A stretch of 64,000 bases of DNA from Streptomyces tubercidicus (GTDB taxonomy: Bacteria; Actinomycetota; Actinomycetes; Streptomycetales; Streptomycetaceae). Numbering within the stretch: the first letter of the stretch is position 1; every line of letters starts with the position of its first letter. The position numbers and the translations under genes were made by a program. The DNA lies in the NCBI RefSeq assembly GCF_027497495.1, contig NZ_CP114205.1:1426001-1490000 (forward strand), in the 5' to 3' direction. Positions 51,053 through 59,636 of this stretch are shown here, piece by piece. The notes under the pieces were generated by a model, which worked only from the letters and a program-made list of their open reading frames with translations, searched no databases and was not told the origin of the DNA.

Positions 51053-51846
51053 CCGCCGTGCCCGCCCCCGACGTCACCATCGCGACGTTCCGGTCCGGCG
51101 CGGCCGCCGAGATCCGGATCGGTGACGGCCGCCGGCGTAACGCCCTCCCGGGCGAAGCTTGGACGCGGCTGGCCCGCCAGGTCAGGGAACTCGGTGCCTG
51201 CCGGTCACTGCGGGTACTGGTGATCCGTGGTCACGGCGACACGTTCTGCGCCGGCTCCGACATGACCGACTGGGTGGATGCGGACTCCGCATACGTCGAG
51301 GAGTCCTTTGCGCACATGGAAGAGGCGTTCTCCGCGATCGAGAACTGCCCCGTCCCGGTGGTCGCCGAGATCCGCGGGGTCGCCGCCGGTGCGGGATGCC
51401 AGCTCGCCCTCGCCTGCGACCTGCGGCTGATGGCGGATTCCGCCCGGATCGGAATGCCGATCGCCCGGCTCGGCATCCTCGCCAGCCCCGCGTTCGCCGC
51501 ACGCATGGTCGCCCTGACCGGACCGTCCGTGGCACGGGAGTTGCTCTACACCGGCCGGTTGGTCGACGCCCGCACGGCGGTGGAGCTCGGACTGGCCGAC
51601 CACCAGGTGCCCGAGGCGCAGCTCACCGATCGCACCGGCCGGCTCACCGCTGCGGTCGCCGCGCAGCCGCCGGCCGCGATCCATGCCGCCAAGCTGGCGG
51701 TCGGCGCCGTGCTGGCACCACAGCGGCAGTCCACCGCCGTCAATCCCCGGCCGGCGGTGGCGCGGTCGCACTTCGGGCAGGCGATCGCCGCGTTCCTCGG
51801 CCGGCAGTCGGCGGCAGTCCCACCGGAGCCGCCCCTCACGCCCTGA
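51049..51846 (+). CDS. Crotonase-fold (enoyl-CoA hydratase/isomerase) protein lacking both catalytic Glu
   Basis: A 265-aa crotonase-superfamily protein starting at GTG within the upstream stop. LVIRGHGDTFCAGSDMTDW and EIRGVAAGAGCQLALACDLR form the CoA pocket and oxyanion hole. In true hydratases the first Glu sits in GGGCELA and the second in GxPE; here they are GAGCQLA (Gln) and IGMPIARLG (Ile). The protein is therefore unlikely to hydrate enoyl-CoA and may be an isomerase, decarboxylase or other crotonase. The C-terminal ~40 residues are less conserved, and a 41-bp stretch (51721-51761) recurs at 62575-62615. Confidence 0.85.
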   Translation: MTAVPAPDVTIATFRSGAAAEIRIGDGRRRNALPGEAWTRLARQVRELGACRSLRVLVIRGHGDTFCAGSDMTDWVDADSAYVEESFAHMEEAFSAIENCPVPVVAEIRGVAAGAGCQLALACDLRLMADSARIGMPIARLGILASPAFAARMVALTGPSVARELLYTGRLVDARTAVELGLADHQVPEAQLTDRTGRLTAAVAAQPPAAIHAAKLAVGAVLAPQRQSTAVNPRPAVARSHFGQAIAAFLGRQSAAVPPEPPLTP

Positions 51847-52222
51847 GCAGGGAGGACGTGCGGCGGGTGCGAGGCGATGGCCTCACACCCGTCGCATGCC
51901 CTGTGCTCCGCACCCTCAACGGCTGACATCCGGGCGGTCCGGCCTGGCCCGCCCGGCTGTCCGCTCAGACACCCTCTATCGGCAGCGGCTGGAGCTTCAC
52001 CCTCCAAGGCGGCGGCCGGAGGGTGGGTCAAGGCCGGTGTGCTCTCGTCCTCGCGGATGCTCTGGGCGGCGATGAAGCCGGCGGAATGAGACAGCAGCAG
52101 CTCGTACGACCTGAGTCCTGGACTCATCTCGTCCCATGGCATGACCGTTTCTCTCCCCTCGCCGAGATCAACTGGAGGTGCCTCAGCGGGCAGTGAAACG
52201 AGGGGTCAGGAGGCCACAGCAC
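51847..52222. other. Intergenic, no gene seen
   Basis: Between the crotonase and DedA genes. A minus-strand frame from 52142 (MPWDEMSPGLRSYELLLSHS) has a protein-like start but dissolves into low-complexity sequence antisense to the crotonase gene, so I do not call it. Confidence 0.35.
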
Positions 52223-52846
52223 GTGTCATGGTTTACGCAGGCGATGGAAGCTTTGAAGGATCTTCCACCACCGGCGGTACTGGGAGCAGCGGCGGCGTTC
52301 AGTGCGGCCGAATCCGGCCTGGGCATCGGCGTGGCTGTGCCGGGGGAAACCGCAGTGCTGATAGCGGGCGCGGCGGTGGACGGCAAGGCGATGCTGGCTG
52401 GGTTGTTCGTGGTTGTCGCCCTCGCTGCTAGCTGCGGTGATCACGTCGGGTATGTGCTGGGCCGACGCTACGGTGACCGGCTGCGTTCCGTCGCGCTGCT
52501 GCGTCGAATCGAGGACCGTCAGTGGGACAGGGCCGTGGCCGCGCTGCACCGGCACGGGGCATGGGCAGTCTTTCTCACCCGTCTGCTGCCCGTGATCCGA
52601 ACGCTGACCCCGGCGGCGGCCGGAGTCGCCAAGGTGCGCTATTCCCGCTTTCTTCCCGCTTCTCTAGCGGGAGCCGCGACCTGGTCGGCCCTGTACGTCT
52701 TCGGTGGGGCGGCGGCGGGCGCATCAGCCGAGAAGCTGACAGACAGCTTCGGTGCCGTCGGCTGGGCCGTGGTCGGAGGGCTGGTGACCGTGGCCCTCGT
52801 GGCCTGGGTGGTCCTGCGCCGGTACCGGACTCGGCAGAGAGGCTGA
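52223..52846 (+). CDS. DedA-family membrane protein
   Basis: A 207-aa integral membrane protein from a GTG 9 nt after AGGAGG (52208-52213). PAVLGAAAAFSAAESGLGIG and VPGETAVLIAGAAV, then HRHGAWAVFLTRLLPVIRTL (the R-x3-P reentrant-loop motif), AGVAKVRYSRFLPASLAGAA and a final span VVGGLVTVALVAWVVL define the DedA/VTT fold. DedA proteins flip lipids such as undecaprenyl phosphate or phosphatidylethanolamine in known cases. It stands alone. Confidence 0.88.
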   Translation: MSWFTQAMEALKDLPPPAVLGAAAAFSAAESGLGIGVAVPGETAVLIAGAAVDGKAMLAGLFVVVALAASCGDHVGYVLGRRYGDRLRSVALLRRIEDRQWDRAVAALHRHGAWAVFLTRLLPVIRTLTPAAAGVAKVRYSRFLPASLAGAATWSALYVFGGAAAGASAEKLTDSFGAVGWAVVGGLVTVALVAWVVLRRYRTRQRG

Positions 52847-52868
52847 CAACGGGGCGGCGGGCGGACGA

Positions 52869-53307
52869 TCAGCAGGCCGCCTGCCAGGCGAGTACCAGTT
52901 CGGCGCTCGGCTTGCGGCTGGTCGGCCGACGTGCGGAGCGGTCCGAGCCCAATGCAGCGATCGCACGATGGACCTCGGCGTAGTCCTCGCGTCGGCCGGG
53001 GTAGCGCTGGACCTGCTGCCCCTGGTGGGCTCCCGCCCAGGACACCACCACCACGGAGCCCCCGGCCGGGAAGTGAGCCGATCCGGGTGATCACGGGGAG
53101 CGAGGCCGTCGGCGACGTGCGGCACGCCAGGGTTCGGAAGCGGACCAGGTCGATGCTGCGCCGGTGCTCCCTTACGGCGTGCGCGTCGTAGCGGGTCCAG
53201 TCGCCGGCCACACAGATCAGCCGTGGTGCGCTCCACAGGACCTGGGAGGCGGCGCTGGACCCGAGCCGGTCGCGGGCCAGGTGCCGGGACTCGGCCTTGT
53301 GGTCCAT
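52869..53307 (-). pseudogene. Remnant of a DUF5655/PD-(D/E)xK-like protein
   Basis: The 5' half reads MDHKAESRHLARDRLGSSAA, SQVLWSAPRLICVAGDWTRY and DAHAVREHRRSIDLVRFRT, similar in my recall to actinobacterial DUF5655-type proteins with a nuclease-like core. After a deletion and frameshift the 3' end reads QVQRYPGRREDYAEVHRAIA and ends AELVLAWQAAC. The centre is missing. Confidence 0.45.
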
Positions 53308-53370
53308 CAGTCACGACAGGTGGAAGAGCCCCTGATTGATCACGCCCGGCCTGACATCACACCATCAAGT

Positions 53371-55266
53371 TCAGCGGCGCCCGGCCGGGAGGGTGGCCAG
53401 GGCTGAGGCGATCGTTTCGGCGTAGATCTTGGCGCCGGCAGGGCCAGGGTGGACGCCGTCGTCGGCGAGCAGGTCGTCGTGACCAGTGATGGCCTTGTCC
53501 CAGTCTGCGACGGCGACGTGGTGGTGGCGCGCCGCGACGCTTTTGATGGCCTGGTTCACCGAGTCCTGCCATGGAGCGGGTGCATGGCTGGTGACCAGGA
53601 CGATCCGTTTGCCGGGGCCGATGGCGCCGATGGCAGCCTGGAGGTCGGACTCCCCGCCGGTGCCGTTGCTGCCGAGGTCGATGATCACCGTGTCGCCCAA
53701 TGCGCCTCGCTGCTTGAGAACGTTGACCTCCTTGGAGGCGACGGACAGCTGACGGCTGACCTTGGCGTCGATATGGATGCCGGGGAACTTTGATTTCAGG
53801 GCGGGCGCGGCGGCGACCATGACCGAGTCGCCGATCGCGGAGACTTTCCCGGCAGGCACCGCTGGCTGGGTCGGAGAAGCGGAGTTCTTCGGCGTCCGCT
53901 CGGGCGGTGCCGAGGGCTGGGCGGGCGGAGCGGAGTTCAGCGACCGCTGCCCGGCCTCGATCTGGGCGGAGGCGCTGCCGGCTCCGTCGGGCGTCGTCGC
54001 CAGCCCGCAGCTCGCGACCAGGACGACCGTCGTGACGCAGCCGACGGCGGCCCTGGCCCCTAGCACGGTTCCCCTCGTGCGGGTCGCCCCCGAGGTGAGG
54101 GCGAGGCGCAGTGTGCGGGCGGTCGCACGAAAGCCGGAGCGGCGGATGGGCTGTTCCAGCCAGCGGTACGAGAGCGCGGCCAGGCCGACGGAGGTGACGG
54201 CGGCCGTGATCGCGTTCAGTGGCGCGTCGGCGGGAGTCATGCGGTCGGGAGTAGCTATCGAGATGAGGGGGAGGTGCCACAGGTAGATGCCATAGCTGCG
54301 CTTACCGATCCACCGCAGCGGAGGCGTGCCGAGCAGGGTCGCCAGCGGTCCGAGGGGCTGTGCGGAGGCGAGCACCGCGGCACCGGTCGCGAGGGCGGCG
54401 AGGGCGAAGCCGCCAGGGTACAGGCTGTCGTCTTTCTCGGAGAGGGTATAGGCGAGCACGGCGAGCACGACCAGCCCCGCGGCTCCGGCGATGTCCGCAG
54501 GACGCATGGTCCGCGTCGGCCCGGTCCGGTTCGGCAGGAGACCGGTGGAGGGGCGCAGCAGGGCGAGGGCGGCGCCGGTCAGCATGGGGAAGATATGGGT
54601 GTCGGTGCCGAAGTAGACGCGGGAAGGATCCACACCGGGCTCGTACAGCAGGGCCATCGCGGTCATCGAGGCGACGGCAGAGGCGAGAAGGAGGGCCGCC
54701 CGTATGCTCCGTCGGGGCACGAAGCGCAGGAGGGCGAGCAGCACCGGCGGCCAGAGCAGGTAGAACTGCTCCTCGACACTGAGCGTCCACAGATGCTGGA
54801 AGAGTGGCGGCGGTCCGAAGCTCGCGAAGTACGAGGCGTCGGTGGCTATTTGCCACCAGTTGTTGGTGAACGTTGCGCCGGAGAGCAGACTGTCGGCGGC
54901 CGAGGCCAGCCGGTCCGGGCGGAAGACGGTGGCAGCGGCCGTCGCTGTCAGCAGGACGGCAGCCAGCGCAGGCAGCAGGCGGCGAGCCCGGCGCAGCCAG
55001 AAGCCACGCAGATCGATGCGGCCGCGCCTCCGCCGCTCGGCGAGCAGCAGATCGGTGATCAGATAGCCGCTGAGGCCGAAGAAGACGTCGACACCGAGGA
55101 AGCCACCGGGCAGCCATTCGGGGTTGACGTGGTAGATCACGACGGCGGTCACGGCCAGGGCGCGCAGTCCGTCGAGGCCGGGGGCGTACGGGCGCAGTAC
55201 GGGCGGGGCGTCCGACAGCTGGAGTGAGGGCAGCCGAAGGGTCAGTGTCTGCGGGGAGTCGGTCAT
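53371..55266 (-). CDS. Acyltransferase-3 / SGNH-domain O-acetyltransferase (OatA-like)
   Basis: A 631-aa protein. Residues ~30-380 are the ten-span acyltransferase_3 domain: YAPGLDGLRALAVTAVVIYH with the active-site His, GFLGVDVFFGLSGYLITDLL and FQHLWTLSVEEQFYLLWPPV. An Ala/Ser/Pro linker (~430-480) leads to an extracellular SGNH domain, ~485-631: SAIGDSVMVAAAP, LGSNGTGG, SHAPAPW and LLADDGVHPGPAG, all catalytic blocks present. Such proteins O-acetylate peptidoglycan or polysaccharides at the surface. It is last in an envelope operon after LCP, kinase, regulator and lipoprotein genes. Confidence 0.9.
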   Translation of the reverse strand: MTDSPQTLTLRLPSLQLSDAPPVLRPYAPGLDGLRALAVTAVVIYHVNPEWLPGGFLGVDVFFGLSGYLITDLLLAERRRRGRIDLRGFWLRRARRLLPALAAVLLTATAAATVFRPDRLASAADSLLSGATFTNNWWQIATDASYFASFGPPPLFQHLWTLSVEEQFYLLWPPVLLALLRFVPRRSIRAALLLASAVASMTAMALLYEPGVDPSRVYFGTDTHIFPMLTGAALALLRPSTGLLPNRTGPTRTMRPADIAGAAGLVVLAVLAYTLSEKDDSLYPGGFALAALATGAAVLASAQPLGPLATLLGTPPLRWIGKRSYGIYLWHLPLISIATPDRMTPADAPLNAITAAVTSVGLAALSYRWLEQPIRRSGFRATARTLRLALTSGATRTRGTVLGARAAVGCVTTVVLVASCGLATTPDGAGSASAQIEAGQRSLNSAPPAQPSAPPERTPKNSASPTQPAVPAGKVSAIGDSVMVAAAPALKSKFPGIHIDAKVSRQLSVASKEVNVLKQRGALGDTVIIDLGSNGTGGESDLQAAIGAIGPGKRIVLVTSHAPAPWQDSVNQAIKSVAARHHHVAVADWDKAITGHDDLLADDGVHPGPAGAKIYAETIASALATLPAGRR

Positions 55267-55273
55267 GGTCCTC

Positions 55274-56302
55274 TCACTTCTCCTTCGCGGGCGGCGCGGT
55301 GTCGTCGCGTACGGCCTGCCACAGGGCGTCCGCTTCGGGCTGCTTGACGGAGACCCGGTTGGGGTCTTGCGGGTAGGGGCCGACGGGCAGCGTCCGGAAG
55401 TTGATGTCAGAGGGCTTCAGCCCGGACAGACTGCGAGCGAGACCAAGCAGGTCCTGTGCCGAGTCGAGCCCCTTGTCGGTGGTGATCGCGCTGGTCGCGG
55501 CATCGGCGGCCTTGTAGAGCTTCACCGGGTCGGTGAGGAGGGCTGAGCTTCTCAACTCCCCGACGAGCGCGGCCATGAACTTTTGCTGCAGTGCGATCCG
55601 CCCGAGGTCGCTGCCGTCGCCGTAGCCGTGCCGCGTGCGGACCAGCCCCAGCGCCTGCTCGCCGTTCAGATGGTGGGTGCCCGCGTCCAGATCCAGGTGG
55701 CTGGACTTGTCGTGGATGGCTTTGTCGGTGGTGATCTTCACGCCGCCGATTGCGGTCACCAGCTTTTTGAAGCCGGTGAAGTCGACGTCGATGACGTGGT
55801 CGATACGTACCTTGCTGAGCCGCTCGACTGTTTTGACCGCACAGGGCAGTCCGCCCGCTTCATAGGCGGTGTTGAACATCGTCGGGCCTGCGGCCTGCGA
55901 GGTGCCGCCGCCCGGTAGCGGGCAGGCGGGCCGTTCCACCATGGTGTCGCGCGGGATGCTGACGACCACGGCGTTCGTACGACCTTCACCAAGGTGCACG
56001 AGCATCGCCGTGTCGGAGCGGGCGCTGCCCCCGTCCTGGCCGTATTCCTGGTTCTTCCCGGTCCGCGAATCGGAGCCGAGGAGCAGGATGTTGAGGGCCC
56101 CGGCGACCGTATGGGCCGGGCGGTCGGCGCCGAGCGTGGCGTCCACGTCGGTCGACGCGTGATTGCCGTCGAGTTTGGCGACGAGCAGGCAGCCGACGAC
56201 ACCGACCGCGGTGAGACCGGCGGTCATCGTCCATGCTGCGATGCGTATGCCGCGGCGGGGAGCCTTGGGCCGCCGTCTGGTCCGTATGCAGGAAGGGTCC
56301 AT
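55274..56302 (-). CDS. LytR-CpsA-Psr (LCP) family cell-wall ligase
   Basis: About 342 aa from the ATG at 56302 (an upstream ATG at 56356 is possible). One N-terminal membrane span (RIAAWTMTAGLTAVGVVGCL), then the extracellular LCP domain from about residue 70: NILLLGSDSRTGKNQE, RSDTAMLVHLGEGRTNAVV, VSIPRDTMVER, DHVIDVDFTGFKKLV and GLVRTRHGYGDGSDLGRIAL. The Arg and Asp residues that bind the lipid pyrophosphate are present. LCP enzymes attach teichoic acids, arabinogalactan or glycopolymers to peptidoglycan. Its place 8 bp before the acyltransferase gene supports a shared role in polymer decoration. Confidence 0.92.
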   Translation of the reverse strand: MDPSCIRTRRRPKAPRRGIRIAAWTMTAGLTAVGVVGCLLVAKLDGNHASTDVDATLGADRPAHTVAGALNILLLGSDSRTGKNQEYGQDGGSARSDTAMLVHLGEGRTNAVVVSIPRDTMVERPACPLPGGGTSQAAGPTMFNTAYEAGGLPCAVKTVERLSKVRIDHVIDVDFTGFKKLVTAIGGVKITTDKAIHDKSSHLDLDAGTHHLNGEQALGLVRTRHGYGDGSDLGRIALQQKFMAALVGELRSSALLTDPVKLYKAADAATSAITTDKGLDSAQDLLGLARSLSGLKPSDINFRTLPVGPYPQDPNRVSVKQPEADALWQAVRDDTAPPAKEK

Positions 56303-56428
56303 GGGGAGAGCACTCTTATGAGTCGGTGCGCGCGTGATTCGCGAGGGCTCCGCCATGGTGGATACGGAAGATCTTCGACCCGCTGCGAGGGGATCTCTCC
56401 CCCCGCTCGGCTCGGTATCCGCTGTGTA

Positions 56429-57643
56429 TCAGTCGTGTATCGGCAGTCGAAGCGCCGCCACCGCGCCGCCGTCCGGCGCATTGCTGAAGGTCAAGACGGC
56501 GTCGATGACGTGGGCCTGCCCCAGTGCGATGGTCAGGCCGAGACCGTGACCGCGGCCGCGCTCCCGAGCGCCGGTGCGGAATCGCTGCGGCCCGTCCGCC
56601 AACAGGGCTTCGGGAAAACCCGGGCCGTGGTCGCGCACGGTGACCACGGTCCCGTCAACCGTCACCGTGACCGGTGGCCGCCCATGACGATGCGCGTTGA
56701 CCACCAGATTGGCCACGATGCGGTCCAGCCGCCGCGGGTCCGTATCGACCTCGGCATCACCTACGACCAGCACTTCGGCAGCCAGCCCGGTGCGCCGTAC
56801 ACACTCCTCGACCAACTCCCCGAGCGGGCAGGGCACAAGATCCGCCCGCTCGGCACCGGCATCCAGCCGGGAGATCTCCAGCAGGTCCTCAACCAGCGTG
56901 CGCAGCACCTGCACCCGGTCCTGCACATAGCCGGCGGCCTGCCCTGGTGGCAGCAGTTCGGCCGAGGTGACCAGGCCCGTCAGCGGGGTGCGCAGTTCGT
57001 GTGCGACGTCGGCGGTGAACCGTTGCTCGCTGCACAGCCGTTGCTGCAACGCCGCTGCCATGGAGTCGACGGCGGCGGAGATCTCGGCGATCTCGTCTTC
57101 TGAGCGCCGGGCCGCGTGGATACGGGCGTCCAGGTCACCGCCCGCGATCCGCCGGGCCGTGGCAGCGGCATACCGCAGCCGACGCCCCAGCCGGTTCGCG
57201 CTGAGCGCCCCCACCGGCACAACGACGGCGACGACCAGCAGCCCGGCCAGGGCCATACTGGTGTCGAGCGCCGCGAGGTTGCGCATGTCCCCACTCATGC
57301 CGATGTGCACGGACAGCACCTGCCCACCGACCTGACGCGCAGCCCACACCCCCGGCCCGTCCGGCCCGTCACCGGAGTCGGTGCCCTGGCGGCCGTGTCG
57401 CGCCAACTCCCTCAGTTCATGGGGCACTTGAGGCGAATCGAGGTGCGCGCCGGCCGTGGGCTTCCCGGTCTGGGCGTAGACGCTCACCGCCACGTTCAGC
57501 CGCTGTTGTGCGACTTCGCGGGCCTGGTCGAAATACCGGTCATATGAGGCCTGATGGACCAGAACTCCGATCGACACAGCCACGGCACAGGCCGAGGCCG
57601 CCACCAGCGCCGCGATCTTCCAGCGCAGGGATTGCCAGCGCAT
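56429..57643 (-). CDS. Sensor histidine kinase (CseC-like)
   Basis: About 404 aa from the ATG at 57643 (GTG at 57649 also possible), just after the regulator stop. TM1 KIAALVAASACAVAVSIGVL; extracellular sensor ~30-120 (VAVSVYAQTGKPTAGAHLDS); TM2 ALAGLLVVAVVVPVGAL; HAMP; H-box RFTADVAHELRTPLTGLVTS; N-box RIVANLVVNAHRHG; G1 VRDHGPGFPEALL; G2 GRGHGLGLTIAL. All kinase boxes are intact. It pairs with the adjacent OmpR-type regulator. The gene order lipoprotein-regulator-kinase mirrors cseA-cseB-cseC of S. coelicolor, which sense cell-wall stress. Confidence 0.9.
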   Translation of the reverse strand: MRWQSLRWKIAALVAASACAVAVSIGVLVHQASYDRYFDQAREVAQQRLNVAVSVYAQTGKPTAGAHLDSPQVPHELRELARHGRQGTDSGDGPDGPGVWAARQVGGQVLSVHIGMSGDMRNLAALDTSMALAGLLVVAVVVPVGALSANRLGRRLRYAAATARRIAGGDLDARIHAARRSEDEIAEISAAVDSMAAALQQRLCSEQRFTADVAHELRTPLTGLVTSAELLPPGQAAGYVQDRVQVLRTLVEDLLEISRLDAGAERADLVPCPLGELVEECVRRTGLAAEVLVVGDAEVDTDPRRLDRIVANLVVNAHRHGRPPVTVTVDGTVVTVRDHGPGFPEALLADGPQRFRTGARERGRGHGLGLTIALGQAHVIDAVLTFSNAPDGGAVAALRLPIHD

Positions 57644-57651
57644 GTGCACGG

Positions 57652-58344
57652 TCAGCTCCGCAGCTTGTAGCCGAAGCCGCGGACCGTCTCGATCCGCTCG
57701 GCGCCGATCTTCGCGCGCAGCCGCTGCACATGCATGTCGACCACGCGTCTGTCGCCCTCCCACGCGTAGTCCCATACGGTGCGCAACAACGTCCGCCGCT
57801 CCAGCACGACCCCGGGGTTCGCGGCGAATGCGAGCAGCAGCCGCAGTTCCGTCGGGGTCAATGCGACGGGTTGCCCTGCACGCCGCACTTCCAAGGACCG
57901 GGGATTGATGTCCACGTCGCCGAAGGCGAGAACGCCATCAGGCTCTGGCTGCGGCTGCTCGGCGGCCACTGCCTGCGGTCGGAAGCTCGCCCGGCGCAGC
58001 AAGGAGCGGATCCGTGCGACGAGCACCGCACTGTCGACGGGCTTGGTGACATAGTCATCGGCCCCCGCCTCCAGCCCCGACACCACGGTCACGGAATCGC
58101 CGCGGGCGGACATCATCAAGATGGGGACCAGACTCAGCTCGCGGATGCGGCGGCACAGCCCGATGCCGTCCAGCTCCGGCAGCATCACATCGAGCAGCAG
58201 CAGGTCCGGCTGCTTCTCACGGAACAGGTCCAAGCCGGTGAAGCCGTCCCCGGCGACGGAAACGGTGTAGCCGTAGCGTTCGAGGGCCATCCGGACCGTG
58301 TTGCGGATCACCTCGTCGTCCTCGACGAGGAGCAGATGGGTCAC
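57652..58344 (-). CDS. OmpR-family response regulator (CseB-like)
   Basis: A 230-aa regulator. Receiver: HLLLVEDDEVIRNTVRMALE (acidic pair), LLLLDVMLPELDGIGLCRRI (phospho-Asp), ILMMSARGD (Ser switch) and DDYVTKPVDSAVLVARI (Lys). Winged helix: RRAGQPVALTPTELRLLLAF, LLRTVWDYAWEGDRRVVDMH and IGAERIETVRGFGYKLRS. Its ATG overlaps the lipoprotein stop by 4 bp. Targets probably include its own operon and the LCP/acyltransferase genes downstream; the window shows no sigE homologue beside it. Confidence 0.92.
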   Translation of the reverse strand: MTHLLLVEDDEVIRNTVRMALERYGYTVSVAGDGFTGLDLFREKQPDLLLLDVMLPELDGIGLCRRIRELSLVPILMMSARGDSVTVVSGLEAGADDYVTKPVDSAVLVARIRSLLRRASFRPQAVAAEQPQPEPDGVLAFGDVDINPRSLEVRRAGQPVALTPTELRLLLAFAANPGVVLERRTLLRTVWDYAWEGDRRVVDMHVQRLRAKIGAERIETVRGFGYKLRS

Positions 58345-58988
58345 GGGTTCCTCACAGGGGGTGGGGAATCAAGCCGAACGGGCGCCAGCTGCTCGCCGTT
58401 CCAGCGGTATCGAGTGGTCTTGTGGGAGTCACCGCTCTCCTCGACGACAAGATCGTGGCCGACGGTTCCCACACGGACCTTTTCTCCGCTGTAGTCCAGC
58501 ACGCTCCGGACAGAATCCCCCGAGGCCACATAGCCCGCCAGCGTGGTGTACCCGTTGAACTCGAAGTTCAGGAGGAGGATCGTGCGGCCATCGCCGGTCA
58601 GGTCGGGGTAGGCAGGCGAGTGCAGTCGGCAGTCCGGTTTGCGGCAGTGCTGTACCCAGTAGCGGAGCGCATGGGGGAGGTCGGGGTCCGCCGCGAGCAA
58701 TTTCGCAGGCGATACCTCCTTCAGCCCGCCCGGGGGAACGGTGAAGTGCGGCACGGGTGGACCGGCGCCATCCAGATAATCGTTCGGCTTGCCTGAACGG
58801 GGCAGGGGCGTATAGCTCGGCCACAGCGGCGAAGGAATCGCCCGTACGGACACGGAGGGGGCCGGTCCGGCGTCTCGCAAACCCTCTGAGGAGGTACAGC
58901 CTGCCAGCAGAGTGCCCGTGGCAGCCGCGCCGAGCAGCGTACGTATGTATCTGCCTGATCGTCGCGGGTCACCTGCGAAGGGCCTCAT
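58341..58988 (-). CDS. CseA-like secreted lipoprotein
   Basis: A 215-aa protein from the ATG at 58988 (GGGTGG upstream). The signal peptide IRTLLGAAATGTLLAGC ends in a lipobox (LLAGC, Cys near 28). The mature part includes WPSYTPLPRSGKPNDYLDGA, AALRYWVQHCRKPDCRLHSP-type Cys-rich and PAYPDLTGDGRTILLLNFEF segments, like the VCBS-type fold of CseA. In S. coelicolor CseA damps the CseBC response. Here it heads a lipoprotein-regulator-kinase operon. Confidence 0.75.
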   Translation of the reverse strand: MRPFAGDPRRSGRYIRTLLGAAATGTLLAGCTSSEGLRDAGPAPSVSVRAIPSPLWPSYTPLPRSGKPNDYLDGAGPPVPHFTVPPGGLKEVSPAKLLAADPDLPHALRYWVQHCRKPDCRLHSPAYPDLTGDGRTILLLNFEFNGYTTLAGYVASGDSVRSVLDYSGEKVRVGTVGHDLVVEESGDSHKTTRYRWNGEQLAPVRLDSPPPVRNP

Positions 58989-59635
58989 GTTCCACCCTTT
59001 AGGGAATAGACAGCAGCGCCGCCGAGTGTAGTAAGTCGTCCCCCATTCGCCGGCTGGGGGTGTCAAGCACTGTAAATGCCCACAATCCCGGCTCCGCCCC
59101 TCCCCCACCGCCGATAAAGGGGCGGTTCGTGCAACCACCTGTACTGGGCCATCTTCCCCAACGGCACCTGGGGCGCGTTCACCCGGATCCCGGCCATCGA
59201 AGACGCCGCATCCGTCGCCGTGACACCGACGTCGACGGCAAGTTCCACCGTGTGCACGGACGCACCGACCGGCCGATCCGTGCCTCCGCGCGTACGGCGC
59301 GCACGACCGGTCGGCGACCGTGCGGGCGCTGGGGCGCTCGACGGTTCCTCGCCTCTCACGCCGTATCACACGGCCCCTATGAGCGGGGTCTTGGCTGCAG
59401 CTGTCTGACCAGGTGGAAGACCTCCCCGGCGCCGTAGCGGCACCCGCACTGCCACTACGGCGAGGACACCGGGATTCGCGCGGAATTCGCGCGCCCCCGC
59501 GACACCGGCGACCTCATCGACGCTTCCGACTGGCTCTCGAAGGATCCGCTGCCGGAACACAGGTCCACGTGGAACGTGGACGGCTGGGAGATTCCCGGCG
59601 AACGTGGTAGCGGCGAGGGTGATGTTGAACGTCGG
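58989..59635. pseudogene. Intergenic wreckage with an IS110 end and unknown protein fragments
   Basis: On the plus strand about 59126-59240 reads NHLYWAIFPNGTWGAFTRIP and 59452-59590 reads CHYGEDTGIRAEFARPRDTG then WLSKDPLPEHRSTWNVDGW, both protein-like but headless; I do not know the family. On the minus strand about 59376-59450 encodes RYGAGEVFHLVRQLQPRPRS and a stop, the extreme C-terminus of an IS110 transposase, similar to the one ending near 39545. The promoter of the lipoprotein operon must lie near 58995-59100. Confidence 0.5.
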
Positions 59636-59636
59636 C

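Noticed and set aside
51546..52142. Minus-strand frame starting MPWDEMSPGLRSYELLLSHS
   Set aside because: The first 30 residues look protein-like, but the rest is antisense to the crotonase gene and low-complexity.
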